Shown here piece by piece: positions 1 through 8,946 of a stretch of DNA of 64,000 nucleotides. The translations under genes and the position numbers were made by a program. A model generated the notes under the pieces. The model saw only the letters and a list, made by a program, of their open reading frames with translations. It searched no databases and was not told the DNA's origin. Numbering within the stretch: position 1 is the first letter of the stretch; each line of letters begins with the position of its first letter. The stretch is from Desulforhopalus sp. IMCC35007 (GTDB lineage Bacteria; Desulfobacterota; Desulfobulbia; Desulfobulbales; Desulfocapsaceae). Where the stretch lies: NCBI RefSeq assembly GCF_005116575.1, contig NZ_SWCN01000009.1, forward strand, positions 62,001 to 126,000. Reading direction: 5' to 3'.

Positions 1-60
1 GAAAATTCAACAGGCAGCGATAGCACCTCATCGGTAATGACGTGTATCAAGGAAATAAAT

Positions 61-294
61 ATGGCACTGATCAATTTACGCCAAATGGCAAAACTGCAGT
101 CGGGAACAATACACAGCGTTAAAGTTGGCGGAGAACTTGGACGAAGAATTCGGGAGATGGGTCTTGTTCCAGGAACGGAAATTACCATACAGGGCAGGGC
201 CCCCCTTAATGATCCTGTCGCACTGCGAGTTATGGGCGGGACCCTTACTCTTCGAAATAACGAAGCAGATCACATCATGGTTGAAGTCGATTAA
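61..294 (+). CDS. feoA: FeoA-type ferrous iron transport protein
   Basis: A 77-residue SH3-like FeoA protein that is expected to act at the cytoplasmic face of the FeoB transporter. The GRRIREMGLVPGTEI core and the closing beta strands (MGGTLTLRNNEA) are typical of FeoA. The ATG at 61 is chosen because AAGGA lies 8 nt upstream; an in-frame ATG at 37 would add eight residues but has no ribosome site. It is the first of two FeoA-like genes ahead of feoB on the same strand. The 5' part of the operon may lie to the left of the window. Confidence 0.9.
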   Translation: MALINLRQMAKLQSGTIHSVKVGGELGRRIREMGLVPGTEITIQGRAPLNDPVALRVMGGTLTLRNNEADHIMVEVD

Positions 295-592
295 CACAAC
301 CTCCCTCTACCTGCTGATATTATAGATTTTGTCTGTAATAGAGAAGTGAGTAGAGGTTTTTGCCCCTGCCATTCCGGATTTGATGAGAAGTCTTTTTTTC
401 TCACAAATATTCTCTTCATTTTTCTCTATCCCCCCTCAATTTTCTCATGAGCTTCAAGAATAAAAAGATAAAGACCGGCAGTTGCGGGCTTTACCTTTTA
501 GGAGCCTCTAAATATATTAATATTTCTTGAAATAACTGTTGACTGGAACTAATGTTTGGAGTACCTAAAGATCACATTATGAGGTGAAAGAC
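295..592 (+). other. Gap between the two feoA genes
   Basis: A 298-bp AT-rich gap with no supported gene. A weak imperfect hairpin (AAGACCG ... CGGGCTT, 471-491) followed by a T-rich stretch could end feoA transcription. Just before feoA2 lies an AT-only inverted repeat (AAATAT, 4-nt spacer, ATATTT, 510-525), a possible operator. No clear Fur box was recognised by eye. The gap suggests that feoA2-feoB may have its own promoter. Confidence 0.3.
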
Positions 593-904
593 ATGAGAGA
601 AAAAAAAGGAAAACAGCATTTCTGTGGTTTTACCAATAAGGTACGAAATTGTTTTGGTAAAGGACAATGTTCCAAGATCGAAGCACCTCTGTCAATGAAT
701 GGCCAGTGCAGAAAAGTAAAAGTCTGCAAGGTTACCGGTGACAGAAAGGTTTGTGCGCGCATGGCTTCCCTCGGCTTATACCCTGGCGTTGAGGCAGACA
801 TTATCTGTGCCCAGAATGGAAACCAGTGCGTCGTAAAAGTGAACGGGGGCACGATCAGCCTTGATTCAAATATCTCTGAAAATATTTACGTGACTGACCT
901 GTAA
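593..904 (+). CDS. feoA: Cys-rich FeoA-domain protein
   Basis: 103 residues. The C-terminal ~75 residues form a FeoA/SH3-like domain (ARMASLGLYPGVEAD, then VKVNGGTISLD). The N-terminal ~45 residues are unusual: basic and rich in cysteine, with CGF, NCFGKGQC, GQC and VCKV segments. The ATG at 593 follows GAGGTG with good spacing; an in-frame GTG at 584 overlaps that ribosome site. The gene lies between feoA and the FeoB-associated gene, so a role in FeoB function or Fe(II)/redox sensing is inferred. The family of the Cys-rich extension is not recognised. Confidence 0.8.
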   Translation: MREKKGKQHFCGFTNKVRNCFGKGQCSKIEAPLSMNGQCRKVKVCKVTGDRKVCARMASLGLYPGVEADIICAQNGNQCVVKVNGGTISLDSNISENIYVTDL

Positions 905-983
905 CCAGCCGACTTTTCTGTCCTTTTTTTTAACCAAAATGTTAGGGATAACTAATACCCAGGCCATAACGGAGGGTAGCTTT

Positions 984-1184
984 ATGAAATATTTGGAAAC
1001 AATAATCATCTCGATAATTATCATCGCCTCTCTGGTGTACCTTGTTCTGCGATTTTACAGACAATGGAAAGCATTGACAGATCCATCGTCACCTTCAACG
1101 TGTGGCGAGGGTTGTTGTTCCTGCAGCCATTCTTCCTGTGATGAGAGAAGATCCAACGTGAAAGGTATTGCGGATAGTAAATAA
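984..1184 (+). CDS. FeoB-associated Cys-rich membrane protein
   Basis: 66 residues: one N-terminal transmembrane helix (about residues 4-24, Ile/Leu/Val-rich), a basic stretch, then a cysteine cluster (CGEGCCSCSHSSC). This is the layout of the small FeoB-associated Cys-rich membrane proteins found beside feoB in many anaerobes. The ATG at 984 is preceded by GGAGGG at 970-975; an upstream in-frame ATG at 939 would add residues unlike the family. It probably helps FeoB at the membrane, for example by handling Fe(II), but no biochemical role can be read from sequence. Confidence 0.75.
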   Translation: MKYLETIIISIIIIASLVYLVLRFYRQWKALTDPSSPSTCGEGCCSCSHSSCDERRSNVKGIADSK

Positions 1185-1445
1185 TGCCTGTTTCCCTGCT
1201 GAGTCCATTGGCAGTGCTTTTGCAGCAAGCTAAAGATTGTCGAGTAATACAGGCAGGAACTCTACAGAATTGAGATTGGGACAGGCAATGGCCTCTACTG
1301 TAAACTCTGCAGCTTTGTAAAACCGATAAGAAGACAAATTAAGGCTTGCCCTACAGCCCTCGCCTCAGATATAACAGGACTTTTAAAAAAACGTCTTCTC
1401 ACAAGACATTGTTTTTAACCTATAAATTTTCACCTGAGTTACTCG

Positions 1446-3644
1446 ATGCAATTGAAAATGGCCCTTCTGGGCAACCCGAATGCCGGTAAAACGACACTTT
1501 TCAATGAACTTACCGGTGCCCGTCAACACGTTGGGAACTATCCTGGAATTACCGTTGATCACAAAGAAGGCTGCATTATCCGTGGCACATCCAAAATTAC
1601 TCTTACCGATCTGCCCGGGACCTATTCTCTTACCGCCTATTCGATTGAAGAAATTGTCGCAAGAAACTACCTGGTCGAAGAAAAACCTGATGTCGTTGTA
1701 AATATTGTAGATGCCTCAAATCTTGAAAGAAATCTCTACCTCACATGTCAGCTGTTAGAGCTCGGCCTCCCGCTTGTCATTGCCTTGAATATGATGGACG
1801 TTGCAAAAAACAGAGGCATTGAGATTAAAATCGATAAATTCAGCGAACTGTTTAACATTCCTGTAATTCCTATTATCGCAAGAACCGGAGAAGGCACAGA
1901 GGAACTCATCGAAACCTGCGTGGAGATTGGAAAGCAAAAGCGCCCCTGGACACCCCGGGATATATATTACGGCGAAGATCTTGACCACAATTTAAAGGCT
2001 CTCGAAGCAACTATTACAGAGTTTGGACTCCTCAGTACCAGCTACCCACCAAGGTATACCGCTATTAAATACCTGGAAAATGACGAGCAGATTCTAGAAA
2101 AAGGCCGGGAGACTGATCCTGAAACCGCAGCAAAACTCGAAAAAATTGTTGAAGAGGCGTCAGAACACACCAGGAGAACCCTTGACGTTTACCCTGAAGC
2201 CATCATTGCTGACCACAGATATGGTTATATAAAAGCCATCTTACGCCAGGGGGTGGTAACACATAAGTTTGATACTGACAGACTATACACCTCTGACAAA
2301 ATTGATAAGGTCCTCACCAACCGTCTGGTTGGGCCACTTTTCATGCTTGTTATTCTTTTCGGCCTTTATCAGTTTACCTTCAGCTGGAGTGAGATTCCAG
2401 TTGTGTTTCTGGAAAATGTTTTTGGCTGGGTTGGCGATTTTATTGATCAAACCCTGCCAGACGGCTTGTTAAAATCAATGCTCATCTCCGGCGTAATTGA
2501 TGGCGTTGGTGGCGTTCTTGGTTTTGTCCCCCTTATCATGTTTATGTTTTTCGGCATCGCAATCCTCGAAGACTCCGGTTATCTCGCACGTGTTGCCTTT
2601 ATGATGGATAGAGTCTTTCGCATTTTCGGACTCCACGGTTCTTCGGTTATGCCATTTATTGTCTCCGGAGGAATTGCAGGCGGCTGCGCCGTTCCCGGTG
2701 TCATGGCTACCAGGACATTGAGATCGCCAAAGGAGAGGATGGCGACCCTTCTCACCGTCCCTTTTATGAATTGCGGGGCGAAACTGCCGGTACTTGCGCT
2801 GCTGATCGGTGCTTTTTTTGGTGAACATAAAGCCCGCTACATGTTTCTCTTTACCATTCTTGCCTGGGTTGTTGCTCTTTTGGCCGCAAAACTTTTCCGA
2901 TCCACTGTACTACGTGGTGCTCCAACTCCGTTTGTCATGGAATTGCCCCCCTACCGCTTTCCCACACTGCGAGGCCTACTCATCCACACCTGGGAACGAA
3001 CCTATCAATACATCAAAAAGGCTGGAACCGTTATCCTGGGTATCTCCATTCTTCTCTGGGCCCTGATGACCTTTCCCGGTCTGCCACAGGATAGAAAGGA
3101 CAGCTTTGAGGCACAAAAACAACAGATTTTGACCCAATCAGGATTGACAATGAATGCCTTGTCCGCAAATCAACTCTCACAGTCGGCACTTGAGACCAAA
3201 AAACAGATTTCCATCATCAGCAACAAAGAAACAGAGGCAGGCCTTCGATACTCCATTGCCGGGACGATGGGGACAAAACTTGAGTCAATAACCAAATATG
3301 CCGGTTTTGACTGGCGAACAAATATTTCTCTGATTGGTGGTTTTGCAGCAAAAGAAGTGATTGTCTCAACCCTTGGCACAGCATATTCCATGGGCGAGGT
3401 TGATGTGGAAGAATCAGAATCCCTCGGGAAACGCTTGCAAAATGACAAACACTGGAACAAGGTGGTCGCCGTCTCGGTACTGGTATTTATTATGTTTTAT
3501 GCACCGTGCTTTGTAACAGTGGTTTGTATTGCCAAGGAATCCTCCTGGAAATGGGCTTTCTTTTCCATGGGATTTAATACAATCTTTGCTTTTTTAATCG
3601 CTGTTGGCGTCTATCAGGTGGGAACCTTTTTGCATCTTGGATAA
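1446..3644 (+). CDS. feoB: Ferrous iron transporter FeoB
   Basis: 732 residues, full length for FeoB. The N-terminal GTPase domain has G1 GNPNAGKTT (9-17), G2 NYPGIT (31-36), G3 DLPG (55-58) and G4 NMMD (115-118). The helical regulatory domain follows, then a polytopic membrane region from about residue 288 with two Gate-type segments (VSGGIAGGCAVPG; PFMNCGAKLPVLALLIG). A polar loop of about 70 residues separates later helices. It imports Fe(II) across the inner membrane under GTP control. A 261-bp gap without a recognisable gene lies upstream; the ribosome site is weak. Confidence 0.96.
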   Translation: MQLKMALLGNPNAGKTTLFNELTGARQHVGNYPGITVDHKEGCIIRGTSKITLTDLPGTYSLTAYSIEEIVARNYLVEEKPDVVVNIVDASNLERNLYLTCQLLELGLPLVIALNMMDVAKNRGIEIKIDKFSELFNIPVIPIIARTGEGTEELIETCVEIGKQKRPWTPRDIYYGEDLDHNLKALEATITEFGLLSTSYPPRYTAIKYLENDEQILEKGRETDPETAAKLEKIVEEASEHTRRTLDVYPEAIIADHRYGYIKAILRQGVVTHKFDTDRLYTSDKIDKVLTNRLVGPLFMLVILFGLYQFTFSWSEIPVVFLENVFGWVGDFIDQTLPDGLLKSMLISGVIDGVGGVLGFVPLIMFMFFGIAILEDSGYLARVAFMMDRVFRIFGLHGSSVMPFIVSGGIAGGCAVPGVMATRTLRSPKERMATLLTVPFMNCGAKLPVLALLIGAFFGEHKARYMFLFTILAWVVALLAAKLFRSTVLRGAPTPFVMELPPYRFPTLRGLLIHTWERTYQYIKKAGTVILGISILLWALMTFPGLPQDRKDSFEAQKQQILTQSGLTMNALSANQLSQSALETKKQISIISNKETEAGLRYSIAGTMGTKLESITKYAGFDWRTNISLIGGFAAKEVIVSTLGTAYSMGEVDVEESESLGKRLQNDKHWNKVVAVSVLVFIMFYAPCFVTVVCIAKESSWKWAFFSMGFNTIFAFLIAVGVYQVGTFLHLG

Positions 3645-3752
3645 TAAGGGTGGGAAGGAACGATAAAAGTACCCGCCTGGAGTGTTGTTCAGTAGATTGC
3701 AGCTCAAGCATGCCTGGTACTGCAGGAAGTGCCAAGTGTTTACGCTAAGCCC

Positions 3753-5306
3753 TTAGGATGAAGGTACAACTCGAACAGCGCCTCCCCTTCTCGAATCCCC
3801 TGCACCTTCAATCCCAGGGATCACCGCATGAACTCCGCCAAAATAAACATCTTTTTGCGGCCAGACATTCACCTTAAACTCTGGACCAAAAACCTCGGTT
3901 TTTTCAATAGCCTCAACTACCTCAAGGCTGAAACCGGGCTCCACCTGCAGGCAACTCCCATCGAGATAGAGTCGTGGAGCATCGACTGCGGTCTGGAGTG
4001 GCCGACTAAAATCTACCACCTGTGAAACAACATGACTGATTGCGGTTCGAATCCGTTTTGAGCCACCACTGCCTATAACAAGCTCCACTTTGTCGTCTTT
4101 TATAACAAGAGAGGGGGACATCATTGAAAAAACTCTTTTTCCTGATGGACTCGAGTGAAAACCTTCCGGGTGCAGATCATCTTCACCCATCATGTTGTTG
4201 AGCATTACACCGGTCCCAGGAGCAACATAACCAGAGCCTTCCCCGTTGGAGCAGGTCATACTGGCACAATTACCGTATCTATCCGCAACGGAGACGTGAG
4301 TTGTCCCCCTGCTAAAGAATCGCGCCCTGTGGGCTGAATCCCCAAATTGTTTTTCATCTGCCAGAAACGCCTGCAAAGACCTTGGATCCGTCACCCCAAG
4401 CCCTCGCTGACGTTCCACCTCGCTCATTGCAGACACTGTTGCAAAAAGGTGTTCCCTGCTGCCCCAGACCGTTTGATCCACGCCATACCGCGCGTTAAAA
4501 ATAAGAGAAAGTCCAACCAGCGTCCCTCCCATAGATGGCTCAGGGGCCGTCACAAACAGATGATTTCGATAGGGTAGCACAAGCGGGGATCTCTCAATCA
4601 CCCGATAGGCTGCGAGATCCTCTTTAGTCAGGATCCCACCACCCTCACGCATCTCCTTGTCTATTTTCTCTGCAACATCACCAAAATAAAAGCTCTCGTC
4701 TCCTTCATGGACCAGCCGATCGAGAAAATCCGCCATATCAAGATTTTTTATCTCATCACCGGCCACCAGACAACTCCCATCAGGCTGATAAACCCCTCTG
4801 GAATAGTTAGAAAGCGTCATAATTGGTCGCAACAATGTCAAAAAATGGGCCTGTTGTCCATTGAGTACATGGGTCCTGGCAAGCTCTTTTGCCGGGCGCA
4901 CGACATCTTCAAAGGGCATGGAGCCAAGGTTGCTATGGGTATGGAGTAAACCCTTTAATACCCCAGGAACGGCTACAGAGCCGAGGCCCACATGAAAATC
5001 CTGCGAGGACCCCGAAAAATCGACACGAACGGGAAAAAAATCACTGCTGGCGCCATCCATTTTACTTCCCCGGCCAGGTGTATCCACAAAAAAGTCATAA
5101 AAAATGTTTCGTCTCTCCGTCTGCAAGCGGCCAACAAGCAGGCCTCCCCCACCAAGACTGGTCAAGGCTGGCTCCACAACCGCAGAAGCAAACCCGGCTG
5201 CAACCACGGCGTCAAAGGCGTTGCCCCCGGCCTCCAGGATCTCCGCGGCCGCCTGACTGACCAGCTCATGTCCAGACGCTACAATGGATTTATCATACAG
5301 ACTCAC
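3753..5306 (-). CDS. ggt: Gamma-glutamyltransferase family protein
   Basis: About 517 residues of the Ntn-hydrolase gamma-glutamyltranspeptidase family. The self-cleavage site and catalytic threonine are at GTTHVSVAD (near residue 335), and the small subunit carries GSGGSKRI in place of the usual GSPGGSRI. There is no signal peptide, so a cytoplasmic location is likely, unlike periplasmic GGT of enterics. A GTG at 5306 is preferred because AGGGAG sits about 8 nt upstream; the GTG at 5315 overlaps that site. It ends convergent to feoB, and the M20 peptidase gene lies 77 bp upstream on the same strand, which suggests linked gamma-glutamyl or acylamino-acid breakdown. Confidence 0.87.
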   Translation of the reverse strand: MSLYDKSIVASGHELVSQAAAEILEAGGNAFDAVVAAGFASAVVEPALTSLGGGGLLVGRLQTERRNIFYDFFVDTPGRGSKMDGASSDFFPVRVDFSGSSQDFHVGLGSVAVPGVLKGLLHTHSNLGSMPFEDVVRPAKELARTHVLNGQQAHFLTLLRPIMTLSNYSRGVYQPDGSCLVAGDEIKNLDMADFLDRLVHEGDESFYFGDVAEKIDKEMREGGGILTKEDLAAYRVIERSPLVLPYRNHLFVTAPEPSMGGTLVGLSLIFNARYGVDQTVWGSREHLFATVSAMSEVERQRGLGVTDPRSLQAFLADEKQFGDSAHRARFFSRGTTHVSVADRYGNCASMTCSNGEGSGYVAPGTGVMLNNMMGEDDLHPEGFHSSPSGKRVFSMMSPSLVIKDDKVELVIGSGGSKRIRTAISHVVSQVVDFSRPLQTAVDAPRLYLDGSCLQVEPGFSLEVVEAIEKTEVFGPEFKVNVWPQKDVYFGGVHAVIPGIEGAGDSRRGGAVRVVPSS

Positions 5307-5392
5307 GAACAGCACTCCCTTGGAAATGGATTCCTCTTTTTATCATAAATGCCAGCGCAGCCCTCAAAGATCAAAGATAAAAGAATTTTCAC

Positions 5393-6586
5393 CTACGCTT
5401 TTCCCAATTCAGAAACAGCCGTCCAGTCCATTGCCACCCTTGCAAGCCAGTGAGCCCCCACCTTCAATACATTTTCATCAAAATCGAACGTGCCGCTATG
5501 GGCTGGGCTGTTGATGCTGAGACTGTTTGCCCCGAATCGAACAAGACAACCATCAACTTTTTGCTGATAAAAGGCAAAATCTTCCGCCCCAAGGCTTGGT
5601 CGGCCCTGGGACACGACTCTGTCCCCACCCACTACCTCCAATGCAGCCTGTCGGGCTATTTGAGTTGAGTAGGTTGAGTTGATCACAGCAGGCAAACAAT
5701 CATGGAAAACGATCGATGCCTGCAGATCGAACTGATCCCCGATACTTTGGGTCATGCGACGCAGCCCCGCGAGCAGGCGATCGCGAACTTCAGAATCACT
5801 ATTGCGCAGTGTTCCAGCTATCACCGCCTCATCCGCAATAATATTATGGGCCGTCCCGGAGGCAAAGCGCCCCAAGGTTAATACTGCCGCCTTATTCGGA
5901 TCTGTTTCCCGGGAGATGAGGGTCTGCAGGCCTGTTACCAGATAAGCCCCCGCCACAAGACTGTCTTTTGCTTCATGGGGGCGGGCAGCATGTCCGCTCC
6001 GCCCTCTGAGTATTATAGAAAAAGGGTCAGCATAGGAACAGATTACTCCCTCGTCAACAGTAATGACTCCCGTTGGGAAATGGGTATCAATATGTCCTCC
6101 AAAGACCACCTGTACACCTCCATCCAGGGCACCTTCTCTAATGATCCTGTCGGCTCCGTTGCCATGCTCTTCGGCTGGCTGAAAAATACATGAAACTTTT
6201 GATCTGCAACCGTATCGCTTTAAAAGGACGATGGCTCCTAAAAGCATTGCCACGTGGCCGTCGTGACCGCAGGCGTGCATCACCCCTTTAACCTTAGAAG
6301 CGTATGGCACCAGGTTCTTTTCTTCAACCGGAAGTGCGTCCATATCGGCTCGAAGACCGACATGGCCGCTGTGAATCTCCCCTTCCCCCAGGGTAGCGAT
6401 CACTCCAGTGCCGCCCCAGCCATTGCGATAGCTGACGTCGAGTTCTTTGAGTTTTTTCTGGATAAATAAGGAGGTTTTCTGCTCTTGAAAACTGAGTTCA
6501 GGATATTGGTGAAGTTTTCTGCGGATGTCACGCATCCAGCGCTGCAGCTTCTCATCCACTGCCGTGGATGGTTTAATCTGATTCAT
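5393..6586 (-). CDS. M20 family amidohydrolase (hippurate/N-acyl-amino-acid hydrolase type)
   Basis: 397 residues of the metal-dependent M20D family. Metal-binding motifs are visible: HACGHDGH, then PAEEHGNGA, GGHID, and C-terminal AHSGTFDF. The dimerisation insert (ILRGRSGHAARPHEAKD) is present. Members release amino acids from N-acyl conjugates; the exact substrate cannot be read here. An ATG at 6586 gives the family's normal N terminus, while an ORF start at 6649 would add 21 unrelated residues. It is probably co-transcribed with the downstream gamma-glutamyltransferase. Confidence 0.88.
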   Translation of the reverse strand: MNQIKPSTAVDEKLQRWMRDIRRKLHQYPELSFQEQKTSLFIQKKLKELDVSYRNGWGGTGVIATLGEGEIHSGHVGLRADMDALPVEEKNLVPYASKVKGVMHACGHDGHVAMLLGAIVLLKRYGCRSKVSCIFQPAEEHGNGADRIIREGALDGGVQVVFGGHIDTHFPTGVITVDEGVICSYADPFSIILRGRSGHAARPHEAKDSLVAGAYLVTGLQTLISRETDPNKAAVLTLGRFASGTAHNIIADEAVIAGTLRNSDSEVRDRLLAGLRRMTQSIGDQFDLQASIVFHDCLPAVINSTYSTQIARQAALEVVGGDRVVSQGRPSLGAEDFAFYQQKVDGCLVRFGANSLSINSPAHSGTFDFDENVLKVGAHWLARVAMDWTAVSELGKA

Positions 6587-6660
6587 ATTACACTCGTAAC
6601 CATCAAAAAGAACAAACATCATTCCGGCCCAGAATTGACTAACAAGCAAGGCATTAACGA

Positions 6661-7083
6661 CTACTCAATTACAATTGAACCGACATCTACATCTTTTAGG
6701 GAATTCTTTGTTACCTTCTCTGACTTTACCTCGGCCTCATCGACAACATCGAAGTCTTCCACAACAATCTCTTCATCATAAGTATCATCGTCCTCTGGAG
6801 ATAGGGGATTTAGAATAAATTGTTCTTCCTCAGTAACATCTTCTTGTTTGGTGTCTTCGTGGAAAGAAGAGGTATAGTTTGCTGATCGTTCTGAACCAAG
6901 GCTCAGCGGCTGCTTAAAAACAGCAATTAACCCATCCATGGTTTCCAGCATTGAGACAAGTTCCCAGCCTGCTTTGCCGTACTCATTAAGCGAGTACTCC
7001 ACTTCTGATTCATCAAGAAAGCTGCTCCCGAGCAGCCCCTCTTTCTTTAGCTCAAAATGTACTGTTTTGTAACTCCACCGCAT
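6661..7083 (-). CDS. DUF4177-like protein with acidic tail
   Basis: 140 residues. The first ~55 (RWSYKTVHFELK, then LNEYGKAGWELVSM) match the small DUF4177 fold, which has an aromatic/Gly-Trp-Glu-Leu signature. The remaining ~85 residues are a low-complexity acidic tail rich in Glu, Asp and Val. The function is unknown. It lies between the MORN protein and the M20 hydrolase on the same strand. An extended acidic tail is not part of the basic family and may be an interaction region. Confidence 0.6.
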   Translation of the reverse strand: MRWSYKTVHFELKKEGLLGSSFLDESEVEYSLNEYGKAGWELVSMLETMDGLIAVFKQPLSLGSERSANYTSSFHEDTKQEDVTEEEQFILNPLSPEDDDTYDEEIVVEDFDVVDEAEVKSEKVTKNSLKDVDVGSIVIE

Positions 7084-7128
7084 TCTATTTTCCTGTTATA
7101 AAGCTTTTATTTACAAATCATCCACAGC

Positions 7129-8934
7129 TTACTGTTCTTTAATAAACTGGTCGTTTTCAAAAATCCCCTTGTACACCTTATCTCCCTGGGTCAAAATACC
7201 CTTGCCGTTACGTTTGCCAAAAGCAAATTCACCTTCATATCGGCTCTTCTCCTTGGAAACAAGAACTCCTTTGCCGTGGGGAAGGTCATCTTTGAATTCC
7301 CCATCATACCATGAGCCGTCAGAGTAGGTTATCTTACCCGACCCATTAAAGCTGCCATTGGCAAATTCTCCTTTATAACGGCTGCCGTCAGCAAAATAGT
7401 ACTCTCCTTTGCCATGGAACAAATCATTTTTGAAATCGCCCTTATAACGCGTGGTGTCCGGATAGATAAATTCTCCACGGCCTTCTTTCTTTCCATTAAC
7501 CAGATTGCCGGTATATGACCTGCCATCCCGATAGACAAAGGTCCCCTTGCCATCGATGCTGCCCTTTTTCATTTTTCCTGTATAGAGATCACCATTTGGG
7601 AAACGAAGAACTCCCTCTCCATCCATATAGCCTTTTTTAAAGTGGCCCTGATACACCCTGCCATCTGAAAAATTTATATCGGCGTCTCCGGTTAATAATT
7701 TCTGTTTCTTACCGTCATAGACCAGTCCATCTTTTACTGGAAAAGGTACATTGCTGGCCAGAGCACTCGCCACCGGTGCAGCGACTGTCGCTGTTGGTTG
7801 TGCAACCACCATTTTCATTGGCTCCACTTCCGCCTCCCTTACAGTCGATACCGGGCTTTCTCTCAGGGCCACGGCTACCGGAGCGGCGGGAACTACGGGG
7901 GCGACCGGTATTACCGGATTATCGTCCACCTTCTGCTGAGGCTCACCGTTGATAAAAGTACCGCTGAATTTCTTGCCGTCACTGTAGGCAATAGTCCCTT
8001 CTCCATTCATGGTGTTTGCACGGAATTGACCGTCATACACCGTGCCATCGGCAAACTTCAACTCACCTGCACCTTCGCGCTTTCCTCCAAGAAATTCTCC
8101 TGTATAAACCGTCCTATCCGGTTCCTCCTGAACCCCTTCCCCATCGGGCAGTCCCGCCACAAAATCACCCGTATACCTGGACCCGTCAGGATATTCAAGA
8201 ACTCCTTCCCCCTCAATCACACCTTCCTCAAAATTACCAATATATTTGCGCCCATCAGGATATTGAAGTGTCCCTTCTCCATGGTAAAGATCGTCAACAA
8301 ACATTCCTTCATAGGTTTCCCCTTCAGCAGTGGTATAGGTGCCGTAACCATGTCGGTTTTCCCCTTTAAATTCACCTGCATATGTCGCGCCTGAGATGTA
8401 TTTCCGTTTTCCCATACCCGCAGGTTTTCCATTGTGAAACATGCCCTCATGCCAGCTTCCGTCTGCGTAGATGAGTTTACCGAATCCATCTATGATATCA
8501 TTACGAAAATCACCCTGAAACTCTCGACCATCGGGGAAAAAAAGAATGCCCTTTCCATGAAAGCGTCCCAAACTGAACTCACCTATATAGTGTGATCCAT
8601 CACCACGTATCATAGTTCCCTGGCCATGGATGACATTGTTGACGAACTCACCCTCGTAACGCCTGCCATCAGGATGCGTCAGTTCACCTTTTCCATGAAA
8701 TTTCCCGTCACTAAACTGCCCCTGATAGCTGGTGCCGTCAGGAAACTTCAGGACGCCATGACCGTCAAGGAGGCCATCCTTAAAGCCACCGACATAATCT
8801 CTTCCATCAGCTGAGATGAAATGCCCCTCGCCGTTTATACAATCCCCCTGAAGACAGCCACCAGAAGCCCACACGGGGAAGATACAAAGAAGAGTAAAAA
8901 CTATGGCTCCGTATATATTTTTATAATTTTTCAA
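7129..8934 (-). CDS. Secreted/periplasmic MORN-repeat protein
   Basis: 601 residues. An N-terminal signal peptide (hydrophobic segment to VWASG, about residue 25) is followed by two arrays of ~23-residue MORN repeats of the form DG..Y.G.F..G..HG.G. Thirteen repeats form the first array and about eight the second, separated by a ~65-residue Ala/Val/Pro-rich linker (about residues 345-410). MORN arrays are scaffolds for proteins or membranes; bacterial versions are mostly uncharacterised. The repeats make the DNA internally repetitive, so assembly collapse is possible, though the frame is intact. Confidence 0.88.
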   Translation of the reverse strand: MKNYKNIYGAIVFTLLCIFPVWASGGCLQGDCINGEGHFISADGRDYVGGFKDGLLDGHGVLKFPDGTSYQGQFSDGKFHGKGELTHPDGRRYEGEFVNNVIHGQGTMIRGDGSHYIGEFSLGRFHGKGILFFPDGREFQGDFRNDIIDGFGKLIYADGSWHEGMFHNGKPAGMGKRKYISGATYAGEFKGENRHGYGTYTTAEGETYEGMFVDDLYHGEGTLQYPDGRKYIGNFEEGVIEGEGVLEYPDGSRYTGDFVAGLPDGEGVQEEPDRTVYTGEFLGGKREGAGELKFADGTVYDGQFRANTMNGEGTIAYSDGKKFSGTFINGEPQQKVDDNPVIPVAPVVPAAPVAVALRESPVSTVREAEVEPMKMVVAQPTATVAAPVASALASNVPFPVKDGLVYDGKKQKLLTGDADINFSDGRVYQGHFKKGYMDGEGVLRFPNGDLYTGKMKKGSIDGKGTFVYRDGRSYTGNLVNGKKEGRGEFIYPDTTRYKGDFKNDLFHGKGEYYFADGSRYKGEFANGSFNGSGKITYSDGSWYDGEFKDDLPHGKGVLVSKEKSRYEGEFAFGKRNGKGILTQGDKVYKGIFENDQFIKEQ

Positions 8935-8946
8935 CTTCGCCCTCTC

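Noticed and set aside
1185-1445. Gap before feoB as a riboswitch or small RNA
   Set aside because: No conserved riboswitch core or terminator could be recognised by eye.
7798-8394. 198-codon open frame opposite the MORN gene
   Set aside because: A by-product of the repeated MORN codons; the opposite frame has a signal peptide and regular repeats.
7129-8934. Repeated DNA in this region as a CRISPR array
   Set aside because: Repeats are about 69 bp, coding, diverged and without spacers; they encode MORN units.
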